A DNA stretch of 64,000 nucleotides from Chitinophaga sp. SYP-B3965 (GTDB lineage: Bacteria; Bacteroidota; Bacteroidia; Chitinophagales; Chitinophagaceae). The translations under genes and the position numbers were made by a program. Shown one piece after another: positions 8,456 through 17,174 of this stretch (the stretch's first letter is position 1; the number at the start of each line of letters is the position of its first letter). The stretch spans positions 248,001-312,000 of the forward strand of contig NZ_WJFD01000005.1 of the NCBI RefSeq assembly GCF_009647655.1, given 5' to 3'. A model generated the notes under the pieces. That model saw nothing but the letters and a program-made list of their open reading frames with translations, was not told the DNA's origin and made no database searches.

Positions 8456-8463
8456 CAAAATTA
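8456..8463 (-). promoter_or_regulatory. -7 box for a leaderless GcvH-like transcript
   Basis: The minus strand reads TAATTTTG, matching TAnnTTTG, followed by CACC and then the ATG. Transcription would start at or within a base or two of the start codon. No good TTG -33 element is present at the usual distance. Confidence 0.5.
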
Positions 8464-8680
8464 CCATTAATAACCCAACATTCCATTGACTCCTGATAAT
8501 AGGTTAGTTTGATATACGTAAAAACGTTATAGTGTAAATAAATAGCATAAGTTTAACTGTTGTATCTCAAGGCTTCACGTCAATTCTACACTTATCAAAG
8601 AAACGTTAAATTATACAGCCGTAGTCTTTTTAACGCAAAAAATAGCCTATTTGTGGCCCGGTGTTTAATTTTAATTCCCC

Positions 8681-8708
8681 TTGGAAATAAAAAGTATTTT
8701 CTATCTTA
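8681..8708 (+). promoter_or_regulatory. Candidate promoter of the first ECF sigma gene
   Basis: TTG at 8681-8683, an 18-nt spacer and TATCTTA at 8702-8708, close to but not a full match of TAnnTTTG. It lies about 63 nt before the sigma start codon. Confidence 0.4.
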
Positions 8709-8771
8709 CTCTTCGATCAACCAGCATAATTCGCCACGATAAGCAAGTATCAACCAGGGAAATAGGATAGA

Positions 8772-9314
8772 ATGAATCATTCTCCAGACACACTATTGGT
8801 AGAACAGTTAAAAGAGGGAGACCTGACTGCATTTGATGCTTTATTCGTAAAGTATTATAAAATGCTTTGTGTGAACGCCTACTGGTTCCTTCAGAATGAA
8901 CAGGAAGCAAAAGACCTGATCCAGACTTTCTTCATGGACATATGGGATAAGAAATTGTATCTCCAGTTTGACGGAGATGTGAAAGGTTATCTGCATACCG
9001 CCGTGAAGAACCGTTGCCTCAACTATATTAAAAAACAAAAACTCCGTTACGAACACCAGGAAGCATTTTCAAACCTTCAGGATGAAACCTGCCAGGCACT
9101 GCCTGATGTTGCGCCGGATTATTATAAACAATTGCACACTTCCCTCAATAATATTTCCGGCCAGAAAAAGATGGCCATTCAAATGGTATACATCCAGGGA
9201 AAACGATATCAGGAAGCAGCCGAGGAAATGGGTATCAGCATTAATTCTTTTAAGACGCATCTGAAAAGAGGATTGAAACTACTGCGGTTCGCAGTAAATA
9301 GTAAAAAGTATTAA
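8772..9314 (+). CDS. ECF-type RNA polymerase sigma factor
   Basis: The 180-residue protein has the two sigma regions of the extracytoplasmic-function group. Region 2 covers about residues 20-90 (FDALFVKYYKMLC, DLIQTFFMDIW, YLHTAVKNRCLNYIKKQ). Region 4 covers about 120-175 (KRYQEAAEEMGISINSFKTHLKRG). It would direct RNA polymerase to the downstream SusC/SusD promoter when released by the FecR-like anti-sigma factor encoded 1 nt later. This arrangement is standard for glycan-uptake loci in Bacteroidota. Confidence 0.92.
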   Translation: MNHSPDTLLVEQLKEGDLTAFDALFVKYYKMLCVNAYWFLQNEQEAKDLIQTFFMDIWDKKLYLQFDGDVKGYLHTAVKNRCLNYIKKQKLRYEHQEAFSNLQDETCQALPDVAPDYYKQLHTSLNNISGQKKMAIQMVYIQGKRYQEAAEEMGISINSFKTHLKRGLKLLRFAVNSKKY

Positions 9315-9315
9315 C

Positions 9316-10446
9316 TTGTTCACCCAATTGGAAACACAGGAAAAAATATTTCAGTTATACATACAAAAGCTTTCGGGGCATCTTTCCCCGGAAGAGGAAA
9401 TCCATGTGAAAACCATGCTGGCAGAGGATGCCGGTTTCCGTGATACCTGGAAGGCATTGGAAGAACAGGACCGCTCTATCCATGCATCAGATTACATAAA
9501 GGACCTGGATCCTGAAGTAGCACTGCAACAGCTTAAATCTAAAAGAACACGCACCCGCAGGCTGAGGATCATGTCCGCCGCCGCTGCAGTATTAATATTA
9601 TTATCCACCGGCACTTATTTTATGTTCCCCGCCAAAGAGATCAGCATCGCTGAATTTGCAGGGCAGGTGGAAAAGAATAAACAGACCATCAGCCTTGTAA
9701 TGGCCAATGGGCAATCTGTTACCCTCAATCAGGACAGTGCTGCAAAAACCATCCAACTCAACAATGCCGTATTGAATGCCGGAAATGGAACACTGGCTTA
9801 CAATTCCCTGGATACCACGGAAAACACACTGCTGGTACCACCGGGAGAAACCTATAAGCTCATTTTATCGGATGGTACCGAAGTACGCCTCAACGCATCC
9901 ACGAGATTACGTTTCCCTTTCCAGTTCGGCAAAGCCACCCGCGATGTATATGTAGATGGAGAAGCTTACTTTAAAGTGGCCAAAGATGCAGCGCATCCTT
10001 TTGTAGTGCATTTACCTCTCTCCAATGTAACCGTATTAGGTACTTCCTTTAATGTGAACACCTATAATGCCACACAGGAAAAAACCTCGCTGGTAGAAGG
10101 AAGTGTGATCCTGCAAAACCATAATAGTCAACAATTGGCATTGAAACCAGGCATGCAGGGGATATTAGCTTCCGGTAAAACCTGGTCCGCGAACGAGTTC
10201 GATGAAGAAGAAGTACTCTCCTGGATAAATGGTGTGTACTATTATCATAAAATGCCGCTGGCAGAACTTACCGTGATCGCCTCCCGGTTCTACGGCGTAA
10301 AATTTATGCCTGATAACGATAAATTTGCCGGTTTAACTGTCACCGGCGTCATGGAAAGAGCCAAACTCTCTGAATTCCTGACAGACCTGAAAACCACCGC
10401 CAATGCGGATTTTCATTTCGAGCAACAAACTATCCTCCTTAAGTAA
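9316..10446 (+). CDS. FecR-family anti-sigma factor (TTG start)
   Basis: The 376-residue membrane protein has a cytoplasmic N-terminal anti-sigma part (about 1-75), one membrane span (about 80-99, after RTRRLRI) and a periplasmic FecR domain with DGTEVRLNASTRLRFP, DGEAYFKVAKD and VLGTSFNVNTY. A C-terminal STN-like partner region ends the protein. It should hold the sigma factor and respond to the SusC protein. The only start that keeps the conserved N terminus is TTG at 9316 (or TTG at 9328). The first in-frame ATG comes 33 codons later and would remove the sigma-binding part. The start lies 1 nt after the sigma stop, suggesting translational coupling. Confidence 0.88.
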   Translation: MFTQLETQEKIFQLYIQKLSGHLSPEEEIHVKTMLAEDAGFRDTWKALEEQDRSIHASDYIKDLDPEVALQQLKSKRTRTRRLRIMSAAAAVLILLSTGTYFMFPAKEISIAEFAGQVEKNKQTISLVMANGQSVTLNQDSAAKTIQLNNAVLNAGNGTLAYNSLDTTENTLLVPPGETYKLILSDGTEVRLNASTRLRFPFQFGKATRDVYVDGEAYFKVAKDAAHPFVVHLPLSNVTVLGTSFNVNTYNATQEKTSLVEGSVILQNHNSQQLALKPGMQGILASGKTWSANEFDEEEVLSWINGVYYYHKMPLAELTVIASRFYGVKFMPDNDKFAGLTVTGVMERAKLSEFLTDLKTTANADFHFEQQTILLK

Positions 10447-10560
10447 CCTTATTCCCCCGAAATTTTTTTATACCGCTGTCACCCATTTTGGGAAAGCAGG
10501 TGTAGTTAGTTTGAATTATTGCTGACACCATCGTATAAACTATTTAAACGATTTTCCTAC

Positions 10561-13500
10561 ATGAGAAAATGTATGCGCGATTGCCGGCAGGCTACGCGAA
10601 GGGCATTACGCACCCTTGCGCTTAGCTGCATCTTTTTTTCCTTATTCCACGCTACAGAAGCACAGGTGAAGTCGCTTCAATCCCCGGTTACCGTATCAGG
10701 CAACAATATGTCCCTGTTGCAGGTGTTCCGGGCCATTAAAAAACAAACCGGCTTTACGCTGGTGTACAACAATCAGCTGCTGGACGATGGTGAGAAATTG
10801 AACATGAATTTCAGAAATACTGCCTTACAGGAAGTGCTGGACTTTGTATTGAAGAACAAAGGCATCATTTACCAGTTACGCAGTAACCGTATTGTGCTGG
10901 ACAGGAAGGCGCCGGAAACAACGCCAGCCAAACCCAACATCGCACAGGATGAAAAGAAAACCCAAACAGTAAAAGGCCAGGTAATGGACCCGGAAGGTAA
11001 CCCCATTCCTGGCGCTACTGTTTCTGTAAATGGTACAGTCAGAGGAGTGATCACGGATGCGCTGGGTGTATTTACCATAGACGCTGCTCCCAACGAAGTA
11101 TTGCGCGTAGCTATGTTGGGGATGAAACCGGAAGAATTAAAAATGACCGGGCAGAAAACGTTGAAAGTAACCCTCACCGCCAAAGTAGACGACCTCAATG
11201 AACTGGTGGTAGTAGGTTTCGGAAAACAAAAGAAAGTAACGGTTACCGGTTCTGTATCCTCTGTGAATATGGCAGACATGCAAACTCCCGTTCGTTCTCT
11301 TACTAACGCACTGGCCGGAAAAGTAGCCGGCGTAATTTCCATGCAGAATGCTGGTGGAGAACCCGGGTACGACAATCCGCAATTCACTATCCGCGGTATC
11401 GGAACTTTTACCGGAAGTACTTCCCCCCTGATCATTGTGGATGGTGTGCAAAGAGAAGATGTAAACAGTACCTATGGCGGAGCTTTTAATAATATTGATC
11501 CGGAAGATGTACAAAGTATTTCCCTGCTAAAAGATGCATCTGCCACAGCAGTGTATGGTGCAAAAGGAGCAAACGGTGTACTGATCATCACTACCAAAAG
11601 AGGCGTAGCCGGAAAACCCAGAATTGCGGCCAAAGTAGAAACCGGCTTCAACGGTTTAACCCGTATGCCGGAAATGCTGGATGGTGTTACTTACATGAAG
11701 TTATATAATGAAGCCCGCGAAAATGCAGGAGAAACACCTATTTATTCTGATGAACAGATCGCCAAAACTGCCAGCGGACTGGACCCCTATTTATACCCAA
11801 ACGTAAACTGGATAGACCGTATCTATAAAGACTGGGCATCCATGACCAATGCTAACGTAAATGTAAGCGGTGGTGGAGAATCTATGCGTTATTATGTATC
11901 CATGAGTTTTTATAACCAGGATGGACAATATAAAGTATCAAAGATCAACGATTACAATCCCAACCTGAATTTTAAAAGGTACGATTTCAGAAGCAACGTA
12001 GATCTGAACGTGACCAAAACAACTACCTTATCGCTCAACCTGGCAGCCATGCTGGTGAACAGCAGGTATCCCGGTTCCCCTGCCAGTCTCATCTGGTATA
12101 ATTCCTATTCCACGAACCCGATCGCATTCCCGGTACAATATCCGGATAATATGTGGGCTGGCCCCCGTAACAACGGAGGTGCCAACCCCTTCAATCTTGT
12201 GCAGAACAGGGGATACAGCACTGAATTCAAACCATCCGTACAATCCGTTTTATCACTCGTGCAAAACCTGGATGGTATTACAAAAGGACTGAAAGCCACC
12301 GGCCGTTTTTCTTTTGATACATATGGAGAATTCAATACCAGCAGAACAGGTGATAATGATCTCTGGTATGCAGGCTCCCGTGGTTCAGATGGTAAATTGA
12401 TCTATGAGCAGGTGAGAACAGGTTCTTCTTTCCTGGGTTATGGTTCCAGTTCACGTGGGGAAAGAGTAATGTACCTGGAAGGAAATGTTACGTATGACCG
12501 CACTTTTGGGAAACATAATTTCGGCGCACTGATAGTAGGTACTATGAGGAACCGGTTGATCGGTAATGCAGACGGTCTGAAATTGGCTATTCCCTTCCGC
12601 AACCAAAGCGCTGCTGCCAGAGTAACATATGGTTACATGGATAAATACCTCGCAGAAGTGAATATGGGCGCTACCGGTTCTGAAAACTTTGAGAAAGGAA
12701 AAAGATGGGGAGTATTTCCTGCTGTAGCAGCAGGCTGGGTGATCTCCAACGAAAATTTCATGGAAGGTATTTCAAATACCCTCACACTGTTAAAACTGAG
12801 AGCATCTATTGGTACTACTGGTAATGATGCTTTGGCGTATAATAACCGATTCGGTTACCTGACCTATGTGGATGGAGCAAATGGAATTCAGTTTGGATCT
12901 TCTCCCAGAAGTTATGGTGGGATTGCTGCTAATGTAATAGGTACGGAAAACCTGACATGGGAAACATCTGTTAAGACCAACATTGGATTGGATGTAAGCC
13001 TCTGGAATAAATTAAACATCAACTTTGATGTATTCAAAGATGAAAGAAAGGATATCCTTATTCAACGAAATTCCATTTCATCCATTGGCGGTTATGGCAG
13101 TAATGTAATATTCGCCAATATGGGCGAAATGCAGAACAAAGGTTTTGATGCCAGCCTGGAATATACTGATCAGATCAGTAAAGATATCAGCCTGCGTGTT
13201 TTTGGTAACATCACTTATGCAAAGAACAAGATCCTCTTTGCTGATAATCCTGTTATGTTATACGCTTACCAGCAACGGGAAGGCCATCCTGATCGTGAAT
13301 ATTATGGTTATAAAGACCTTGGCCTCTTCATAGATCAGAATGATGTAGATAAAAGCCCCAAACAACTTAGACCTGTTTTTCCCGGAGATATTAAATACGA
13401 AGACCTGAATGGTGATGGCGAAATTAATAGCAATGACCAGTCCTATCTGGGAAAAAATTCTTTCCCCACCTGGTCTTACGGATTTGGCCTCAACCTGGGT

Positions 13501-13989
13501 GTAAAGAAATTTGAACTGTCTGTGATCTTTGCAGGAATTGAAGATGTATGGATCATGGCAAACGGTTCAGAAACCAATCTGTTTGATGGTACTGCACCTG
13601 GTGTGGGAGTGGTGCCTTTTACAGGTATTGGTCAGTATCCTGCAAACATTATCAATAATGTTACTGATCGCTGGACGAAAGATAATCCCCGCCAGGACGC
13701 TTATTATCCCCGCCTGACTATTACTAACAGCAGCGATAATAATTACCAGAACAGCACCCGGTGGTTAAAAGATGGCAGCTTCATGCGTTTGAAACAGGCT
13801 ACCCTGAGCTACAATATCATTACACCTGCTATGCAGAAGAAAGGGATCAGCAGTTTGCAGGTTTATGTTGCCGGTACCAACCTGCTCACCATTTCAAAGT
13901 TCAAAATATGGGATCCTGAATTAGGTAGCAATGGCGCAAAATATCCTTTTGCAAAAACAGCTACCGTGGGATTAAGAGCTAATTTCTAA
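10561..13989 (+). CDS. SusC/RagA-type TonB-dependent outer-membrane transporter
   Basis: Predicted 1142-residue outer-membrane transporter that imports oligosaccharides with the SusD partner encoded 20 nt downstream. Order: signal peptide (about 1-34, ending ATEAQ), STN signalling domain (about 45-110), carboxypeptidase-regulatory-like domain (about 135-210), TonB plug (ELVVVGFGKQKK, then LAGKVAGVISMQ and IRGIGTF) and a beta-barrel ending in a terminal aromatic residue (LRANF). The STN domain fits signalling through the upstream FecR/sigma pair. ATG 10561 was chosen; an upstream TTG (10519) would only lengthen the tail before the signal peptide. Confidence 0.95.
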   Translation: MRKCMRDCRQATRRALRTLALSCIFFSLFHATEAQVKSLQSPVTVSGNNMSLLQVFRAIKKQTGFTLVYNNQLLDDGEKLNMNFRNTALQEVLDFVLKNKGIIYQLRSNRIVLDRKAPETTPAKPNIAQDEKKTQTVKGQVMDPEGNPIPGATVSVNGTVRGVITDALGVFTIDAAPNEVLRVAMLGMKPEELKMTGQKTLKVTLTAKVDDLNELVVVGFGKQKKVTVTGSVSSVNMADMQTPVRSLTNALAGKVAGVISMQNAGGEPGYDNPQFTIRGIGTFTGSTSPLIIVDGVQREDVNSTYGGAFNNIDPEDVQSISLLKDASATAVYGAKGANGVLIITTKRGVAGKPRIAAKVETGFNGLTRMPEMLDGVTYMKLYNEARENAGETPIYSDEQIAKTASGLDPYLYPNVNWIDRIYKDWASMTNANVNVSGGGESMRYYVSMSFYNQDGQYKVSKINDYNPNLNFKRYDFRSNVDLNVTKTTTLSLNLAAMLVNSRYPGSPASLIWYNSYSTNPIAFPVQYPDNMWAGPRNNGGANPFNLVQNRGYSTEFKPSVQSVLSLVQNLDGITKGLKATGRFSFDTYGEFNTSRTGDNDLWYAGSRGSDGKLIYEQVRTGSSFLGYGSSSRGERVMYLEGNVTYDRTFGKHNFGALIVGTMRNRLIGNADGLKLAIPFRNQSAAARVTYGYMDKYLAEVNMGATGSENFEKGKRWGVFPAVAAGWVISNENFMEGISNTLTLLKLRASIGTTGNDALAYNNRFGYLTYVDGANGIQFGSSPRSYGGIAANVIGTENLTWETSVKTNIGLDVSLWNKLNINFDVFKDERKDILIQRNSISSIGGYGSNVIFANMGEMQNKGFDASLEYTDQISKDISLRVFGNITYAKNKILFADNPVMLYAYQQREGHPDREYYGYKDLGLFIDQNDVDKSPKQLRPVFPGDIKYEDLNGDGEINSNDQSYLGKNSFPTWSYGFGLNLGVKKFELSVIFAGIEDVWIMANGSETNLFDGTAPGVGVVPFTGIGQYPANIINNVTDRWTKDNPRQDAYYPRLTITNSSDNNYQNSTRWLKDGSFMRLKQATLSYNIITPAMQKKGISSLQVYVAGTNLLTISKFKIWDPELGSNGAKYPFAKTATVGLRANF

Positions 13990-14009
13990 TTAAGAGTAAA
14001 GATCATCAT

Positions 14010-15839
14010 ATGAATAAGCATAAATACCTGTTACTGTTTTGTGCCGGCATATTGCTCTCTTGTAGTAAATACCTGGATAAAAAACCGGATAATCTTTTAA
14101 CGGAAGATCAGATCTGGCAAACAAGGGCAAATGCAGAAGCTTATCTGAATAATATTTATTCCACCATATATAATACAGATGGCGGAGATTATGCCACCAT
14201 GGGTGCCGCAGACGAAAGTTCTGTTTCTATCGGTACCGTGAATGTAAGACAAATGGTAGGCGGTAACTGGAGTGTTTCCAGCGGCTATTTTTACAATTGG
14301 AGCGGATACTATTCTGCACTGAGAAAGTCTTTTATCTTTGAACAGAACATTGATAAAGTACCCGCAGTACAATTAAGCAGCGACCTGAAAGCACAATACA
14401 AAGCAGAGAATCTCTTCCTGCGCGGATATTTTTACTGGATGCTGTTGAAACAATATGGCCCATATGTAAAAGTAACCGGGCTTTTTAATCAGGACGAAGA
14501 TTTTAACAAATTCCCCCGTGCCCCCTTCGATACCTGCGTAACATACATCAACCAGTTGATGGACCAGGCTATGCAAGGCCTCCCATCCGCATGGTCCAGT
14601 TCCAGTAACCTGGGCAGACCTACAAAAGGTTCCTGTATGGCAGTAAAAGTAAAAGCCGCCATACTGGGTGCCAGCCCTCTCTGGAATGGCAATCCTAACT
14701 TCGCTGGTTTCAAAAACCTGGATGGTACTGCGCTGGCCCCTGCCACCGCAGATGTGAACAGATGGAAAACAGCAGCCGATGCCGCAAGGAGACTAATAGA
14801 TTCCGCACAGTATAAATTATTCACCAACCTGGACAATGGCGGCACCGTTTTCAATCCATACGAATCTGTAAGGGATGTACACTTAACCAACTGGAACGAT
14901 GAGATCATCTTCGCCAATGTGGGCTGGAACCGTTGGGGCTGGACGAAATGCGCCTCTCCCGGTCCCGGTGCTTATAACATGTACAATGCCACACAGAACC
15001 TGGTAGATGCTTTCTCCATGATCAACGGCCGAACTATCGATGATCCCGCTTCCACTTATGTGGAAACTGGTTTTGCACCAGCAAACAGTACTGCCACCTG
15101 GGGTGGCCACAGGAAAGGAGAGTGGAACATGTATGCCAACCGCGAACCAAGGTTCTACGCTAACATCATGTACAACGCAAGGCCTGTAGTACCCGCACAA
15201 ACAGTAGATGATAAAAATTATTTCTCTTCTGATAATAACATAGATGGTACCGGCCGCGTAGAGTTCTACTACAATGGTAAATCCGGTCAGAAATCCTCAG
15301 GTAGTAACAACATCACCGGTTATTTACCATTGAAAAGGATCAGCCCCAACAGTAATATCCGCCAGGATAACGTATCCTTCCACGGCCCCTACATCCTCAT
15401 CCGTTACGCAGAGATCCTGCTGGATTATGTAGAAGCATTAAATGAATACGATCCGAACAATGCAGATATCGTGAAATACCTGAACATGATCAGAACACGC
15501 GCAGGTATTCCGGGAATTGAAGCCGTTTACCCGGATGCTGTAGGGAACACCATCAAAATGCGCGAACATATTTTAAGGGAACGCCAGGTAGAACTTTGCT
15601 TTGAAAGCGATCGCTATTATACATTGGTGCGCAGGTTATTACTCGGTCAGGCTAAATATACCGCCATCTACGGTTTAGATGTAAATGCCAACGATAACGG
15701 CATGGGTTTCTCTTTTACAGATTTCTACAAACGCAAACTCTTTCAGCAAAGGTTCTGGGATAATAAAATGTATCTCTTCCCTATTCACCTGGGAGATATT
15801 GAAAGAGACAGGGCATTGGTGCAGAATCCGGGATGGTAA
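14010..15839 (+). CDS. SusD/RagB-type glycan-binding lipoprotein
   Basis: The 609-residue surface lipoprotein has lipobox LLSCS (Cys18) and an N-terminal segment YLDKKPDNLLTEDQIW typical of SusD. Tetratricopeptide-like helices follow (NLFLRGYFYWMLLKQYGP), then a C-terminal RagB/SusD region (ILIRYAEILLDYVEALNEY, MREHILRERQVELCFE). It caps the SusC barrel and binds the substrate at the cell surface. The glycan is not predictable. Confidence 0.95.
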   Translation: MNKHKYLLLFCAGILLSCSKYLDKKPDNLLTEDQIWQTRANAEAYLNNIYSTIYNTDGGDYATMGAADESSVSIGTVNVRQMVGGNWSVSSGYFYNWSGYYSALRKSFIFEQNIDKVPAVQLSSDLKAQYKAENLFLRGYFYWMLLKQYGPYVKVTGLFNQDEDFNKFPRAPFDTCVTYINQLMDQAMQGLPSAWSSSSNLGRPTKGSCMAVKVKAAILGASPLWNGNPNFAGFKNLDGTALAPATADVNRWKTAADAARRLIDSAQYKLFTNLDNGGTVFNPYESVRDVHLTNWNDEIIFANVGWNRWGWTKCASPGPGAYNMYNATQNLVDAFSMINGRTIDDPASTYVETGFAPANSTATWGGHRKGEWNMYANREPRFYANIMYNARPVVPAQTVDDKNYFSSDNNIDGTGRVEFYYNGKSGQKSSGSNNITGYLPLKRISPNSNIRQDNVSFHGPYILIRYAEILLDYVEALNEYDPNNADIVKYLNMIRTRAGIPGIEAVYPDAVGNTIKMREHILRERQVELCFESDRYYTLVRRLLLGQAKYTAIYGLDVNANDNGMGFSFTDFYKRKLFQQRFWDNKMYLFPIHLGDIERDRALVQNPGW

Positions 15840-15868
15840 TCAAATTATTGACAATTTAATTTTTGGAA

Positions 15869-17170
15869 ATGATCAAGCCTTTAGTAAGATATATCATATT
15901 CGCCGCCGCGCTTATCACCGGTTGTACCAAGGATGACAAAAACGCCCACATAGATGGCGCACCAATGTCTGTAGAGAGTTTCGTACCCCTGCAAGGCGGT
16001 GGCGGAACATCTATCCTCATCACCGGCGTTAATTTTACAGGTGATACTTCACAACTGGAGATCACCATCAACGGCAATAAATTAGCCATCGTTGGTACCA
16101 ACACCAAACAGATCATGGCCGTAGTACCTAAAAAATGCGGATCAGGAAAAGTGATAGTGAAGATCGGGAAAGACGTTGTATCCAGTACCGCGGATTTCAA
16201 TTATGTATTCACCAGAACTGTTACCACACTGGCAGGAAACGGCACAGCAGGTTATGCCAATGGTAAAGGAGATGAAGTACAGTTTAATTTCAAAGGAGAA
16301 CCCTGGTACAGAAGTCAGGGTATAACAGTAGATAACGACCTCAATGTGTATGTGGCAGATCCCGGCAATCACTGCATCCGTAAAATAGACAGCACCGGAA
16401 AAGTAACACTGTTCTGCGGAGATCCCAACACCAGCGGTTACGCAGATGGCAAAGGTATTGCTGCAAAATTCATCTACCCATATGATGTGGCCGTAGATAA
16501 AGACGGAAATGTATTCAGCGTAGATCCTATCAACTGGGATATCCGGAAGATCACACCAGACGGAACAGCCACCACATGGTGCTGGGCTGCAGCAGAACCC
16601 TGGTCTGTGGCAGTAGACAGATCTACCAACCTGCCTTACTATGCTAATTGTGGCAATCCGGGCGCCATTTATAAAGTAACCGCACAAAACACAGGAGAAA
16701 AGATCATTGGAGATCTTGTATGGCCTGCCGGTTTTGATTTTGATAAAGATGGTAACCTGTATTTGTCTGGCAACGGAGAGCACACCATTACGAAATTCAC
16801 GAAAGGAACTTGGGCACCTACTATCATTGCAGGGCAGAAAGGAGTGGCTGGTTACCAGAATGGTACAGGTGCCACCGCTAAATTCTCCAACCCCTGGGGG
16901 CTGGAAGTAGATGCAGCCGGTAATATTTTCGTTGCCGGAAATGGAACAGGGGGAGGGGATGTAAACAGCCCTGATCAAAGTATCCGCTTCATTGCAGCTA
17001 ATACCTGGATGGTATCTACTTATGCCGGAAGTGGCTCCGCAGGTTATTCAGATGCCATTGGAGAATCTGCTGCATTCAGTGCACCCGGTGGTGTAGCCAT
17101 TGATAAGAACGGCACCGTTTACGTGCTGGACAAAAACAACAACAGGGTTAGAAAAATAGTTTCAGAATAA
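15869..17170 (+). CDS. IPT/TIG and NHL-repeat lipoprotein
   Basis: The 433-residue lipoprotein has lipobox LITGC (Cys19), an IPT/TIG immunoglobulin-like domain (about 35-110, GGGGTSILITGVNFTGD) and a run of NHL/beta-propeller repeats (about 120-430, with repeated NVYVADPGNHCIRKID and TVYVLDKNNNRVRKI-type units). Such proteins often occupy the SusE/SusF place in Chitinophaga-type loci and probably bind glycan at the surface. ATG 15869 was chosen over a TTG two codons upstream. It is 29 nt after the SusD stop, in the same operon. Confidence 0.88.
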   Translation: MIKPLVRYIIFAAALITGCTKDDKNAHIDGAPMSVESFVPLQGGGGTSILITGVNFTGDTSQLEITINGNKLAIVGTNTKQIMAVVPKKCGSGKVIVKIGKDVVSSTADFNYVFTRTVTTLAGNGTAGYANGKGDEVQFNFKGEPWYRSQGITVDNDLNVYVADPGNHCIRKIDSTGKVTLFCGDPNTSGYADGKGIAAKFIYPYDVAVDKDGNVFSVDPINWDIRKITPDGTATTWCWAAAEPWSVAVDRSTNLPYYANCGNPGAIYKVTAQNTGEKIIGDLVWPAGFDFDKDGNLYLSGNGEHTITKFTKGTWAPTIIAGQKGVAGYQNGTGATAKFSNPWGLEVDAAGNIFVAGNGTGGGDVNSPDQSIRFIAANTWMVSTYAGSGSAGYSDAIGESAAFSAPGGVAIDKNGTVYVLDKNNNRVRKIVSE

Positions 17171-17174
17171 CACC

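Larger units (their letters stand above)
8452..8771. other. Intergenic region between divergent units
   Basis: These 320 nt separate the minus-strand GcvH-like gene from the plus-strand sigma factor gene. The left edge holds the GcvH-like -7 box and the right part holds a candidate sigma-gene promoter (8681-8708). The AT-rich middle has only short ORFs without support. I see no RNA gene in it. Confidence 0.6.

Noticed and set aside
8560..8742. Small plus-strand gene in the 8452-8771 gap
   Set aside because: A 60-codon frame with no conserved-looking sequence, overlapping the candidate promoter of the sigma gene.
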